Positions 51,052 through 60,828 of a stretch of DNA of 64,000 nucleotides are shown here, one piece after another; position 1 is the stretch's first letter; each line of letters starts with the position of its first letter. The notes beneath the pieces are model-generated. The model did not search any database. It was given only the letters and a program-made list of their open reading frames with translations, and was not told the DNA's origin. The position numbers were made by a program, and so were the translations under genes. Location of the stretch: NCBI GenBank assembly GCA_002436065.1, contig DIXP01000105.1:90473-154472 (forward strand), read 5' to 3'. This stretch comes from Chloroflexi bacterium UBA6077 (GTDB taxonomy: Bacteria > Chloroflexota > UBA6077).

Positions 51052-52505
51052 TGAAGTCGAATCGCCATCTCGCGGACCCGGCATTCCACAGCTATCAGAG
51101 GGCACGGGCCGAGCACTGGGACGCCGTGTGCCGCCAGATGGATGGCTGGTCTGGCCTGGGTGGGTACTACCACCACAGACTGGCGGAGAGCTACAGCTTT
51201 CTGGTCCCACCCGGGTCGAGGGTGCTAGAGATCGGCTGCGGACGGGGGGATCTGCTGGCCGCTCTCGAACCCTCCACAGGCATAGGGGTGGACTTCTCCA
51301 GCGAAATGATCCAGCGTGCCAAGCTGCGCCACCCATCCTTGCGCTTCGTCCAGGCGGACGCGCACAATCTCGATTTCCCTGCCGAGGAGTTCGACTACAT
51401 CATCCTCTCAGACCTGATCAACGACCTCTGGGATGTCCAGACGGTGTTCGAGCAGGTAGCCAGACTCGCAACACCGAATACGCGGATCGTGGTCAACTCG
51501 TACAGCCGACTTTGGGAGCTTCCGCTCGGGGTGGCTGAGAGATTGGGTCTGGGCAAGCCCACCCTGTACCAGAACTGGCTGACGGTGGAGGACATTGGCA
51601 ACCTCCTCGGCTTAGCCGACCTGGAGGTCATCCACCATTGGCCGGAGATCGCCTGGCCTCTGCCGATACCGGTGGTTGACGCCCTGGTCAATCGCTACTT
51701 GGTGAAGCTGTGGCCGCTCAAGGTGCTGGGTCTGACCAATTTCGTTATAGCGAGACCAAGGCAGCGACAGAGAACCGCAGAAGTGGAACCTGTGGTCTCG
51801 GTGGTCATCCCTGCCCGCAACGAAGCAGGCAACGTACCCCAGATCATGGCAAGGGTCCCGCAGATGGGCGGTGGAACGGAACTGATCTTCGTGGAGGGCC
51901 ACTCATCCGACGACACCTACGGCGCTATCGAGAAGGCCATCGCGGAGCACCCGGAGATGCGGTGCAAGCTGTTCCGGCAGACCGGAGCCGGCAAGGGCGA
52001 TGCTGTAAGGCTTGGTTTCGCCAACGCCAGTGGGGATATCCTGATGATCCTGGACGCGGATCTGACGGTGCCGCCCGAGGATCTCCCGCGCTTCTACGAG
52101 GTACTCGTCTCCGGCAAGGGCGAGTTCGCCAACGGGGTACGGCTGGTCTACCCCATGGAGAAGCAAGCGATGCGCTTCTTCAATCTCCTGGGGAACAAGT
52201 TCTTCAGCCTGACCTTCTCCTGGCTACTCGGGCAGTCTATCAAGGACACGCTGTGCGGCACGAAGGTGCTTTGGAAGCGCGACTATGAGCGGATAGCGGC
52301 CAACCGGGCCTACTTCGGCGATTTCGACCCCTTCGGCGATTTCGATCTACTGTTCGGGGCAGCCAAGCTGAACCTGAAAATAGTGGACCTGCCAGTTCGG
52401 TATCGCGAGCGGAAGTACGGCACCACCAACATACAGCGGTGGAAACATGGGATGCTGCTACTGCGAATGGTGCTCTTTGCCGCGAGACGCATCAAGTTCG
52501 TATAG
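51051..52505 (+). CDS. SAM methyltransferase - GT2 fusion
   Basis: 484 residues in two parts. Residues 1-235 are a class I methyltransferase: motif I VLEIGCGRGDLLAAL, GIGVDFSSEMI, FVQADAHNLDFP. Residues 248-484 are a DPM/Alg5-like GT2 domain: VSVVIPARNEAGNVPQIM, EGHSSDDT, GKGDAVRLGFANASGDILMILDADLTVPP and CGTKVLWKRDYERI. The second part probably builds a polyprenyl-phosphate sugar or acts on a lipid-linked acceptor. The fusion is recurrent in bacterial glycan loci. It is translationally coupled to the preceding SDR, and its 3' end overlaps the convergent gene by 48 bases. Confidence 0.85.
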   Translation: MKSNRHLADPAFHSYQRARAEHWDAVCRQMDGWSGLGGYYHHRLAESYSFLVPPGSRVLEIGCGRGDLLAALEPSTGIGVDFSSEMIQRAKLRHPSLRFVQADAHNLDFPAEEFDYIILSDLINDLWDVQTVFEQVARLATPNTRIVVNSYSRLWELPLGVAERLGLGKPTLYQNWLTVEDIGNLLGLADLEVIHHWPEIAWPLPIPVVDALVNRYLVKLWPLKVLGLTNFVIARPRQRQRTAEVEPVVSVVIPARNEAGNVPQIMARVPQMGGGTELIFVEGHSSDDTYGAIEKAIAEHPEMRCKLFRQTGAGKGDAVRLGFANASGDILMILDADLTVPPEDLPRFYEVLVSGKGEFANGVRLVYPMEKQAMRFFNLLGNKFFSLTFSWLLGQSIKDTLCGTKVLWKRDYERIAANRAYFGDFDPFGDFDLLFGAAKLNLKIVDLPVRYRERKYGTTNIQRWKHGMLLLRMVLFAARRIKFV

Positions 52506-55500
52506 GGACATATCCAGCGGCAGACCGGGCGGGATCATCCATAACTGTTCCGGCGTGAGCACATCGACACCGAGCGCGGAGTCTTCCCCGACAGGCTCCT
52601 GCACCCACCGACGGCGACCATCCAGGACGGCGTAGATGAAGCCACTGTCCGCTCTCACCAGAACCCCTTCTAGACTAGACGGCACGGGCGGCATTTTGCT
52701 GGAAGGCCGGTCGTCATAGCCCCACAACCTGTGCTGCGCCGGGGTGACCTGGCGGAGGAGCTTCACGGACTTGTCTGGGGAAAGCTGAGCTATCGCCAGA
52801 GGAGTGATTCGCGGCCGCTCGTGCCCCAACTCGAAACGCAGTTGGAGGAGTCCCCCTCCCCCCTGCAGCCATTTCAGATCAGCCAGGGTGTTAACCACCG
52901 ATCCCTGACGGATCTGCTGAGGGCCGCTCCCATCGATTGGGAAACGCAAGAGCAGTTGATCCGACCTCTCCGTAGTCTGCAAGGCCAGCTTCTGCACTGG
53001 TAACCCGGAATTCGGGACTACAAGGGACGCAAATGAACCTTTGGCATCGCCCATGGGATTGATGTACCACAGATCGATCTCTACACCGTCGGTCGTCGCC
53101 GAGGACTCGCTGGAAAGAATGGCATCTTCGCAGCGCTCCAAGTCCTCTCCGCCTGCTGGAAGCAACCTTACGAAAACCACCCGCAAGGGCTCAGACCCCG
53201 TCGAGTCCACCCGAACCACCGATGGTAGATCTATGGTTGGGGTGGTATACCAGGACAAGCCGGGGTCCAGCGCCAGCATCCTCGAGGAGTCACCAACAGT
53301 GACTCTGACTACAGTCTCTGACAGGGCAAGCAAACCTACACGGACACGCCCCTGACCCGCGGGGATCTGGCTCACCGTTGCAGGCGGTAGGGCTATACCA
53401 TCAGATCCAACGGAGAGGAGCAATGGGTTGCCATCATCTATGCGGAGTGTGCCTCGTTCTGACAGGAGATGCTCCGAACTCGCTCGCGTACGTCCCGGGG
53501 ATCGGTAGAGAGTGATCTCCCCCGCGGTTGAAATGGCGTCTTCCGCGTCGAGACCCCAAACGCGGCAATCCTCATCGCTTGCCAACACGTAGTAGTCGTA
53601 GCCGTCATCGGGGAGCAGCTTGGACCAGTTCCACACCTCGGTCCGAAATGTCCCATAGAGATCCCGCCCCATCAGGCTGGATGTGATGAGGCAGTGCAGT
53701 CTGCTCGCCCACCACATCCTGGTCTCCTCCTTGGTGCGCAATGCCAACCGATGCCCCTCCCGCAACAGGTAGGTATCCTCAGGAATCGAGTATTCTGGAA
53801 AGCTTGCGACATAGATTCGGGAACCGGGTTCGGTGACCCTACCGAAATCCTCTATCGATCGAACCAGCGGAGCGGGCACGGATATACCCCAACCCTTTGC
53901 CGCGAAGAGGACGCTATGCACAGTGTTGCGCACGAAGAACAGGGACACCAAGATGCAGACTCCGCACAGGAGATTGCGCTGCATTCGGAGCAGAGCAGCG
54001 CTACGGCCCTGCTCTCGATCGGGACCCCACAATCGAGAAGCGCCTAAGACCGCGAAGCCAACGATGAGCGGGTCCCCAATGGCGAACAGCTTGAAAAAGC
54101 CGTATGGGAAGCGAAGCACGGTACCGGTGGCGATTAGCCACACAAAGAAGCCCGAGACCAAAGCGAGCGCCAATCGGTTTCGTCTCCCTGCCACGACCAG
54201 ACCGGCCACAGTCAATCCCAGTAGTGGCCATACCATATGGGCTGATACAGCGCTGAATGCCGCATCCAGAGAGCCGAGCCACGACGAACCTTTCCCTTGC
54301 TCAGGGACTCTTGACAGCTCAGTCGGTTCCAGACCCAGCATCTGCTCGACAGGGAAATTCTGGCCCACGTTCGGCCCCATCGAGACTACTCCGCCGTCGC
54401 CGGCGCTGAAAGCGCTTACCATCGCACCATCGCCGATATAGCTCTGGAGGAAGTAGTACAGGACCGGCGTTGCGACAAACAGGGCAAGAACAGCCATGCC
54501 AGCCAATTCCCTGAACAAGGCTTTGTCCCGCCTGGCTGCTAACAGGTAGACCACCAGGCCAACCAGCAAACTGGCAAGATGAGCCAAGGCGAGGCGCGTC
54601 TCAGTCAGCATGAAGGTTCCCAGCACCAAGCCGCCCAGCACCATGATCCTGGCGCCACGCTCTCGAAGCGCCAGGGCGAGGACTCCCCACACGAGGGGTG
54701 CCAGGGCCAGCCACGCCATCTGTCGCCCATAGCCGTAAAGGGCGAACCACAACGGGAGGCCATTGATGACATACAGAACGGTGGCAGCATCGGCCCAAGG
54801 TCTGGAAAGCCGAAACACCTCCCTGAAGAACAGGTGCCACGCTGGCACGCTGAGGGCCAGAAGCAGGTAGTTGGCGGGTAGGTTCACCGAAAACGGCGGT
54901 ACGCCACTCAAGACGCTGCCGGCGGCGATGAGGTAGTAGAATCCCCAACCCTCTGCCCTGAACGAGGGGGTCAGGTGATTGAAGACTGGGGCAACAGGGC
55001 CGGGGTTTCCGGCGCCGGCAGGATAGGCCATCAGATAGCGAGCCACTCCAAAGTAGCCTTCTTCGTCTGCGGTCTGCGCCAGAAGGCCCAGGGATCCCTG
55101 TATGAGGTGGGGCAGCAAAGCCAATAACAGCAAGCTGACAGATCCCAAGAGAGGCGTTAGGGATTCTCTCAGCATCGGTTGTAGTAACGTGCCTCGTTTG
55201 ATTCGCCAAACTGCCAACGGCACAGGGGCAGCCACGATCAGCAGCGTGGCTGCTCTCATGTCGAAGAAGAAGTTGAGGAAATAGGCGGCTGGCATAAACA
55301 CCAGAACGCCGAGCAGCGGAGTCAGTATGCTCCGGTACTGTTTCCAGGATGGGGGCAGAAGGATGTCAGCCAGGCCCCAACCCAGCCAGACCAGCATCAG
55401 CAGGAGGGCCGATACTATCCTTGCGGCTTCAACGGCGATCTGGATTCTCGAACCCAAGGGATCAATTGGCACGATGGCAAGGGCAGCTAGAAGCGCCAAA

Positions 55501-55535
55501 GCAGACAGTATTGTAAGGCGAGGAGGGATACTCAA
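52458..55535 (-). CDS. Large polytopic membrane protein with extracytoplasmic C-terminal region
   Basis: 1025 residues. The N-terminal 560 or so contain about 14 membrane spans and a first loop TADEEGYFGVARYLMAYP (acidic DEE), so it may be a GT-C-type enzyme. The remaining 460 residues are extracytoplasmic and beta-rich. The extreme C-terminus, VRADSGFIYAVLDGRRRWVQ...LTPEQLWMIPPGLPL, is a module found as a repeat on Chloroflexota secreted proteins. The TTG start at 55535 has GAGGTG about ten bases before it. Function unknown; a glycan-related role is inferred from neighbours. Confidence 0.7.
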   Translation of the reverse strand: MSIPPRLTILSALALLAALAIVPIDPLGSRIQIAVEAARIVSALLLMLVWLGWGLADILLPPSWKQYRSILTPLLGVLVFMPAAYFLNFFFDMRAATLLIVAAPVPLAVWRIKRGTLLQPMLRESLTPLLGSVSLLLLALLPHLIQGSLGLLAQTADEEGYFGVARYLMAYPAGAGNPGPVAPVFNHLTPSFRAEGWGFYYLIAAGSVLSGVPPFSVNLPANYLLLALSVPAWHLFFREVFRLSRPWADAATVLYVINGLPLWFALYGYGRQMAWLALAPLVWGVLALALRERGARIMVLGGLVLGTFMLTETRLALAHLASLLVGLVVYLLAARRDKALFRELAGMAVLALFVATPVLYYFLQSYIGDGAMVSAFSAGDGGVVSMGPNVGQNFPVEQMLGLEPTELSRVPEQGKGSSWLGSLDAAFSAVSAHMVWPLLGLTVAGLVVAGRRNRLALALVSGFFVWLIATGTVLRFPYGFFKLFAIGDPLIVGFAVLGASRLWGPDREQGRSAALLRMQRNLLCGVCILVSLFFVRNTVHSVLFAAKGWGISVPAPLVRSIEDFGRVTEPGSRIYVASFPEYSIPEDTYLLREGHRLALRTKEETRMWWASRLHCLITSSLMGRDLYGTFRTEVWNWSKLLPDDGYDYYVLASDEDCRVWGLDAEDAISTAGEITLYRSPGRTRASSEHLLSERGTLRIDDGNPLLLSVGSDGIALPPATVSQIPAGQGRVRVGLLALSETVVRVTVGDSSRMLALDPGLSWYTTPTIDLPSVVRVDSTGSEPLRVVFVRLLPAGGEDLERCEDAILSSESSATTDGVEIDLWYINPMGDAKGSFASLVVPNSGLPVQKLALQTTERSDQLLLRFPIDGSGPQQIRQGSVVNTLADLKWLQGGGGLLQLRFELGHERPRITPLAIAQLSPDKSVKLLRQVTPAQHRLWGYDDRPSSKMPPVPSSLEGVLVRADSGFIYAVLDGRRRWVQEPVGEDSALGVDVLTPEQLWMIPPGLPLDMSLYELDASRGKEHHSQ

Positions 55536-55694
55536 GGACGTCTACACCTCAACTCAAGCGAGACGGGTTGGGGCAGATATGGAATGGGGGCAACCTTGGC
55601 GCCGGGATCGTAGCATGAGCGCGAAAGCGGGTCAAACTGCCAAACTGCCCTCGATCGAGAAGACTTCGTGGCTAGTATCGAGATCAGGCAGGTG

Positions 55695-55703
55695 TGCTAG
55701 AAT
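55695..55703 (+). promoter_or_regulatory. Extended -10 promoter
   Basis: TGC followed by TAGAAT (55698-55703, 5 of 6), without a good -35. It supports the ATG at 55772 as the start of the following gene, since an upstream GTG-region start at 55694 would overlap the -10. Confidence 0.4.
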
Positions 55704-55771
55704 TGGCCGAGTCGTTTGGAGGAGTCTCCCGCAGGGAGCAGTGCCCCTTACCACTCCCTTCCCCCTGGAGT

Positions 55772-57721
55772 ATGACAACCGTGTTCATGACCGGACGGGG
55801 CTTTGCCCCGCGCATAGGTGGTAGTGCCCTCCCCTGGTCCCTATTGGCCCTGGCCGAATCTCTTGTGACGAGCTTGTGCCTGGCTCGCATAGCCTTCGGG
55901 ACGTTCTCTGGGTCTCCAACGCCAGCCCTGTGGTTGGCAAGAAGCCTCGTCCTCCTGATCGCCAGCCTTCTTATCTCGCTCTGGACTGTAGGACGGATCC
56001 AGGTGCTGAGCCGAGACGACGGCACAAGGCAACACGCGCTGCTGTTGGGATCCTCCCTGCCATTCCTGGCTGCATTTGGACTGCAACTGGTGTTGCTCCA
56101 ATTCCAACCTGATCTGGCCGGATGGTTATGGGACTATCTCTCGACTATCGAGCCATTTCCCACTGTGGCTGTGGCCATCACCCTTGTGGCAGTGCTCATA
56201 CTGAAGACAGTGATAGTTGCCGCGTCCCTCACGCGGCAAGAGGATCGCATCCGGCTTTTTGGAAGCTGTTCCGACGTCGTGCTCCCGATGGTGATGCTGC
56301 TGATCGGGGTACTGCAGGCGTCGGTGTATCTCATACCTATCGGCAACGCGTTTCTTCGCTTCTGGGCAATTACCGACGCCATGACTCTGGGAGTTGGCTA
56401 TCCCGTGACACTCACAGAACCTGGACCAATGGCGGCGGGAAGCCCGCCATATGTCTACGATCTCGCCCTGTTCCCAGCCATGCTCTGGGCCGCTTTCTCC
56501 ATTTTCGGACACAATTCTATGGCTGCCCACCTTCCAGCCCTGTTCTTCAATGCCATATTCCCCCTCTCCGCTTACCTACTCATAAGAGAGGCGACCCATT
56601 CCCGAACAGCGGGGCTGGTGTTCGGGGCACTGATATCGTTGTTCCCATTTCTTCGTTTCTGGGTGCTGAACCTGCCGGACCCCGATCCCGTCCTGCTTAC
56701 CAGTCTCTGCCTCTCTGCCTACCTGTACTTGAGGGCACTTGAGGCGCCCACCGGAACCATGCGCTGGATTGTTGCGGGGCTCTCATCTGGCATGCTCAGC
56801 CTATCCCGCCCTGAGGGGGTCCTATATGCCGGCTTCCTCTGTCTCGGCCTGTTGCTCAGCCGTCCCAGAGTTAAGCAAATGGCCCTGTATCTTCTGTGTT
56901 TGACCGCCTTCCTGGCCCCAATGGCAGTTGTCTGGATGGTCAACTTCGGTTTCCTATGGCCGCAGAACTACAACCGGACTCTGAGACCCGACTATCCACT
57001 CGAGAACTACAATATCCTTGAGAGCATGGGGGCCCTGGGGTTCTACCACCGAGGATTGGGACTCAATGCGGAGGGAGCACTAGTGCTCCTCGCCGTGTGT
57101 ATTCTGTCGGTGCTACTTGGTGCACTGATGATGTCCATCAAGGATCGGCGGCTTCTCGCCATCGCCATTCCGGGCATCGGCAACACCGTGATGATCCTCT
57201 TTGCTCACCCAGCGATCCCGAACAGCTACCACTTCGCGGACTTCTTTCGGCATGCATCGTTCGGCATACCATACCTGGTGGCTACTGCCGCGTACGGACT
57301 CTACCACCTGTATGGATACGCATCTCGGGACAGTCGGACTCGATGGATGGGCTATCTTGGTTTGGTACTGTTGGTGTTGGTAGTCGTTCGCGAAGGGGAC
57401 ATCCTCGCGAATCCGACGGCAACCCACCGACCCGGAGCTGACCAAGTACTCACCACGTATACCTATCTGTCCGTAGAGGCGATACTCGAGCATCCGTTCG
57501 AATTGCCCAGCGTCAGCTACTACCAGAAGGATGGCGTGATCGTGGCCCACAGCACGGCAGCGAAGTGGCCCGACGATGCTCTCGACTTCTATGCCCCCCT
57601 GGATATGGCTTTCGATAGCCGCGGTCGGCCCTTCGGCTACGCATCGATTGTGGTCTTCATCCTCGGGCTCAGTCTCGCGGTCCTGAATGACATGCAAGCG
57701 GCGAAGAAAGTCCCATCTTGA
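55772..57721 (+). CDS. GT-C-type polytopic membrane protein (paralogue B)
   Basis: 649 residues from the ATG at 55772, almost the same length as its paralogue at 43785. It has about 13 membrane segments. Shared blocks with the paralogue are FGHNSMAAHLPALFFNAIFPLSAYLL, LPDPDPVLLTSLCLSAYLYLRAL and HPAIPNSYHFADFFRHASFGIPY. The first loop lacks the tight DD of the paralogue, having a Thr-Asp-Ala region instead (ITDAMTLG). It likely acts on a lipid-linked sugar outside the membrane. The frame is open further upstream to 55694 without support. Confidence 0.72.
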   Translation: MTTVFMTGRGFAPRIGGSALPWSLLALAESLVTSLCLARIAFGTFSGSPTPALWLARSLVLLIASLLISLWTVGRIQVLSRDDGTRQHALLLGSSLPFLAAFGLQLVLLQFQPDLAGWLWDYLSTIEPFPTVAVAITLVAVLILKTVIVAASLTRQEDRIRLFGSCSDVVLPMVMLLIGVLQASVYLIPIGNAFLRFWAITDAMTLGVGYPVTLTEPGPMAAGSPPYVYDLALFPAMLWAAFSIFGHNSMAAHLPALFFNAIFPLSAYLLIREATHSRTAGLVFGALISLFPFLRFWVLNLPDPDPVLLTSLCLSAYLYLRALEAPTGTMRWIVAGLSSGMLSLSRPEGVLYAGFLCLGLLLSRPRVKQMALYLLCLTAFLAPMAVVWMVNFGFLWPQNYNRTLRPDYPLENYNILESMGALGFYHRGLGLNAEGALVLLAVCILSVLLGALMMSIKDRRLLAIAIPGIGNTVMILFAHPAIPNSYHFADFFRHASFGIPYLVATAAYGLYHLYGYASRDSRTRWMGYLGLVLLVLVVVREGDILANPTATHRPGADQVLTTYTYLSVEAILEHPFELPSVSYYQKDGVIVAHSTAAKWPDDALDFYAPLDMAFDSRGRPFGYASIVVFILGLSLAVLNDMQAAKKVPS

Positions 57722-57746
57722 CCCTCTCTATGGCTTCCTCGATAGC

Positions 57747-57974
57747 TCAGTGCCTCTTCGCTACCCGGGACAACTCCTCCAGGGTTGTCCCGGCCGGTGC
57801 GCAGACCAAGTTGTAGGCTAACTTCATAGGGTCGTCCGCGCTCCTTCGGACCAGCAGCCGATGGGCCCATTCAGGCTCCTGCAGCCTGGACATTCGGACC
57901 TCAGTCCAAATGCCGGCAGTTCGGCTTCTACCGATCCAAGATTGGCTTCTGTCCACCAGGGGAAGACCCCACAC
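57747..57974 (-). CDS. Small ORF or frameshifted tail of the neighbouring membrane gene
   Basis: 75 residues (WGLPLVDRSQSW...) in a different frame from the upstream membrane gene, overlapping its last 47 bases. The neighbour ends abruptly after LTPAYLFAAGVGSSPGG, while this frame would continue it as AAGVWGLPLVDRS. So it may be the true tail displaced by a one-base error or mutation. As an independent gene it has no support beyond being open. Confidence 0.3.
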   Translation of the reverse strand: MWGLPLVDRSQSWIGRSRTAGIWTEVRMSRLQEPEWAHRLLVRRSADDPMKLAYNLVCAPAGTTLEELSRVAKRH

Positions 57975-59274
57975 CCGCGGCGAAGAGGTAGGCCGGGGTT
58001 AGATGGAGGAACAGCCTGTCAAGGGAGACGTTCATGTGGGCAACCGGTGATGAGTAGGTAGTGAAACCGTAGGAAACCGCGTACAGAGCCATGGGCAAGA
58101 GCACGACGATAGCCACGAAAACCACCTCTGGGCGTGTCCATCTGCCAGGAAAGACAGCTAACGCCATCGGCCAGGACAGCCAGGTGGCCCCCCACCTGTC
58201 CCACGACATTAGCTCCGAATACAGCCTCGCAGTAATCTCCGGTGTCCGGCGAATCGCCTGGACCATGATATCGAGGCTGATTCCGACGAAGTCGTACGAC
58301 AGCGGGCGTACTATCCATATGAGCAGCATCCACGGCCCGAAGCCGAGCAGTACGGCGGCACCTGTTGTCTTGAGCGCTTGAACAACGTGAGGAAGCCCCT
58401 GCGGGAGGAGAGTCACTGTCAGGGCCGTGAGTACGGCGAGAGCAAGCAGGAGTCCCTCCTTCTTCGTAAGCATCGCTGCCAACAAGAACAGCGCCATGGG
58501 TAGCAGAAGAGATCTGTCCCTGGCCCGCACGTACTGACAGCCGTAGACAACTACCCCCAAGAAGAAGGCCCCGAGGGTCAGATCCGCATATGCGAACCGG
58601 TTGTAGTCCACGCTAGGGGTAGGCAGAATCACAGCCAGCGCGAAGACGGCGCTGGAGGCGGGGCCCCGGTAGTGCCTGAGTCCCAGATAGACGAGCAGGG
58701 ATGACATGGCCAGGCTGAGCGGGCTGACCCATTTCACCGCCCGAAGGTCTAGGAACCCTGCCCAGTGGTAGGTCCACGCTTCGAGTGAGGGAAGAAGCAA
58801 GGGGTAGTCCGGATGTGTATGCCACAGCCAGACATCGGTGAAGTACTCGATCTCCGGCGACATCAGCATCTTCGCCTTCAGTCCCCAGATGAACAGACCA
58901 TCCCAACCCATCTCATCATCCATCGATGCCAGTAGCCCCAGCCCCAGACGCACTGCCACGAAGAGCCCCAACCCGGCGGCCAGGATATGCCACCGATCCA
59001 TGGACGGCAGGGAGAAGGGTCGAGGACGAATGTACCTCGACTTCGCCAGGAAAAGCGCTGTCGCGATGGCAACCAGCCAGGCAGGATGTATAACCGTGAG
59101 GGTTGCCACCTGGAGCAGCCCCCAGTTCGCCACCACGACCGCGCCCGCCGCGAAGGCAATGGGCAGCCACTCGAGAGGCATGCGAAGGCCAGGCAAGAGA
59201 TCAAGCAGTATCGCGACTATCGAACCTACGAGCAACAGGGAGAGCACCGCGACCAGCGCAACCACAAGACTCAT
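57928..59274 (-). CDS. GT-C-like polytopic membrane protein
   Basis: 448 residues with about 12 membrane spans. The loop after the early spans has ASMDDEMGWDGLFIWGLKAKML (acidic DDE plus W-D-x-L-x-x-W-x-x-K-A), then HTHPDYPLLLPSLEAWTYHWAG. The WD-and-KA pattern is common in uncharacterised bacterial glycosyltransferase-like membrane proteins. It overlaps the gene upstream of it by four bases (ATGA), so the two form an operon. Its C-terminus may be displaced by a frameshift. Confidence 0.68.
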   Translation of the reverse strand: MSLVVALVAVLSLLLVGSIVAILLDLLPGLRMPLEWLPIAFAAGAVVVANWGLLQVATLTVIHPAWLVAIATALFLAKSRYIRPRPFSLPSMDRWHILAAGLGLFVAVRLGLGLLASMDDEMGWDGLFIWGLKAKMLMSPEIEYFTDVWLWHTHPDYPLLLPSLEAWTYHWAGFLDLRAVKWVSPLSLAMSSLLVYLGLRHYRGPASSAVFALAVILPTPSVDYNRFAYADLTLGAFFLGVVVYGCQYVRARDRSLLLPMALFLLAAMLTKKEGLLLALAVLTALTVTLLPQGLPHVVQALKTTGAAVLLGFGPWMLLIWIVRPLSYDFVGISLDIMVQAIRRTPEITARLYSELMSWDRWGATWLSWPMALAVFPGRWTRPEVVFVAIVVLLPMALYAVSYGFTTYSSPVAHMNVSLDRLFLHLTPAYLFAAGVGSSPGGQKPILDR

Positions 59275-59786
59275 CTGAGGAACACCACCGATCGTTGATC
59301 CGGGAGTGACACGATCTCCTTCGCCGAGTCGAAGCCTGAAGGAACTGGCGTCTTCCAGAACATGATGGCGTCCACCCCATTCTCACAGGCCAGCTGGCCG
59401 ATGCTATCCGCTGTCAGCGGGCGCGACACCCACCAGTCACGCTGCGGCCTCGAGGGTTGCGGGGCAACATATATCAGCCTTGTTGGAAAGAGGGAATGGA
59501 CGGCAAAGTAGAAACGAAAGCTGTGCTCCTGGCCCTGAGGAGCGACAAACATGAGCGGGCTACGCCCGTTCCTCGAGGCCACAACGATCAACTCGTTCAG
59601 CTCTCCCCGCTCGCCGGTCTGTTCACGCGGGTCACCAGCCGCGATCGCAGGGACCGCCTTCTGGGCTGCGACGAATTGAGGCAGCGGATTTCTTGCCAGT
59701 AGCCACCACACGGACATCACCACGAGAAGCACGAGCACGAGAGCAGAGCGCAACTGCTCGGGAAGGTAGTCCCTCACGCCGGCCAT
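59271..59786 (-). CDS. Hypothetical single-span membrane protein
   Basis: 171 residues from ATG 59786, chosen because AGGAG lies exactly nine bases before it. The frame is open to 59837, where the ATG shares its CATG with the divergent gene's possible ATG. There is one membrane span (about residues 15-32) and an external domain of about 130 residues with LNELIVVASRNG, FRFYFAVHSLFPTRLIYVAP and CENGVDAIMFW. I do not recognise it. It is coupled to the GT-C-like gene and likely works with it. Confidence 0.6.
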   Translation of the reverse strand: MAGVRDYLPEQLRSALVLVLLVVMSVWWLLARNPLPQFVAAQKAVPAIAAGDPREQTGERGELNELIVVASRNGRSPLMFVAPQGQEHSFRFYFAVHSLFPTRLIYVAPQPSRPQRDWWVSRPLTADSIGQLACENGVDAIMFWKTPVPSGFDSAKEIVSLPDQRSVVFLR

Positions 59787-59835
59787 GGCCTCCATCTCCT
59801 GACTCATCCTCCGAATGGGGTACACTGTGCTCCCC

Positions 59836-60828
59836 ATGATACAATTCCGCGGACATCTGCGACATCATCCATCTGAGGCAAGGCGCGAAGGATTGATCCA
59901 ACCATCAAACGGAGAGAAAGACCCTCCACTGCTTGGCGTGGTGGTAGTCAACTGGAACCGACCGGATGACACCGCGGAGTGTCTGGCCAGCATACAAGAT
60001 CTGGATTATCCTCGTGTGCTTCCAATCCTGGTCGACAACGGCTCGTCGGACGGATCCCCTGAGCGGCTCGGACGCCAGTTCCCCCACATCGTCCTGCTCG
60101 CGAACCGCGAGAACCTCGGCTTCGCGCAGGGGAACAACGCAGGGATCCAGTATGCGATGGAGGCAGGGTGCCAGTACATACTCCTGCTCAACAACGATGC
60201 CCTGATCCCCAGATCCGCTGCCAACGAACTTATTAGAGTCCTGGAGGCGGATCCATCGATTGGAATTGCCGGGCCCAGAATCTACTTGGCGGATGATCGG
60301 GACACGGTATGGTTTGGCGGTGGTAAGGTCGATACGTCGCTAGGGCTGCCGATCCATCTGGAGTGGATGAGTCGCGGCGTGGCACAAGACCGGTCGCTGC
60401 GCGAAGTAGATTACATCTGCGGATGCGCGTTGATGACTAGAAGCGAGCTGCTCCACGATATCGGCCTTTTTGATCCCGACTACTTCCTGCTGTTCGAGGA
60501 TACCGACCTTTGCGCCAGGGCTCGTGCCGCGGGCTACCGGGTAGTCCTCACCCCCTGGGTTTCGGCCTATCACAAGGTATCCTCGACCTTCGGCGGAGAC
60601 ACCTCCCCCAGCTACCGCTACTATTTCTTCAGGAACAACCTGATCTACGTTGCCAAGAATATCCGCAGCCAGGACCAGAGAAAGATCCTGATACGCGTGG
60701 CTCAGCGCGAATGGGGCTATGTGCGAGACGCATGGCAGAAGCAGGGGCCTAGAGCACTTCCTCTAGCCTGGGCCGCATTTCGAGCCTCCTTGGACTATCT
60801 CCTTGCACGTCGAGGAAAAAGGCTGTGA
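59836..60828 (+). CDS. Glycosyltransferase family 2 (rhamnosyltransferase-like)
   Basis: 330 residues. The GT-A domain reads VVVVNWNRPDDTAECLASI, LVDNGSSDGS, LGFAQGNNAGIQYAMEAGCQYILLLNNDALI, and the later DYFLLFEDTDLCARARAAGY with the catalytic ED region. This is the WbbL/rhamnosyltransferase-like GT2 pattern. The N-terminus is uncertain: the ATG at 59836 lies opposite the minus-strand gene's upstream ATG and lacks a ribosome site. Possible acceptor: a lipid-linked or surface glycan; donor not provable. Confidence 0.84.
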   Translation: MIQFRGHLRHHPSEARREGLIQPSNGEKDPPLLGVVVVNWNRPDDTAECLASIQDLDYPRVLPILVDNGSSDGSPERLGRQFPHIVLLANRENLGFAQGNNAGIQYAMEAGCQYILLLNNDALIPRSAANELIRVLEADPSIGIAGPRIYLADDRDTVWFGGGKVDTSLGLPIHLEWMSRGVAQDRSLREVDYICGCALMTRSELLHDIGLFDPDYFLLFEDTDLCARARAAGYRVVLTPWVSAYHKVSSTFGGDTSPSYRYYFFRNNLIYVAKNIRSQDQRKILIRVAQREWGYVRDAWQKQGPRALPLAWAAFRASLDYLLARRGKRL

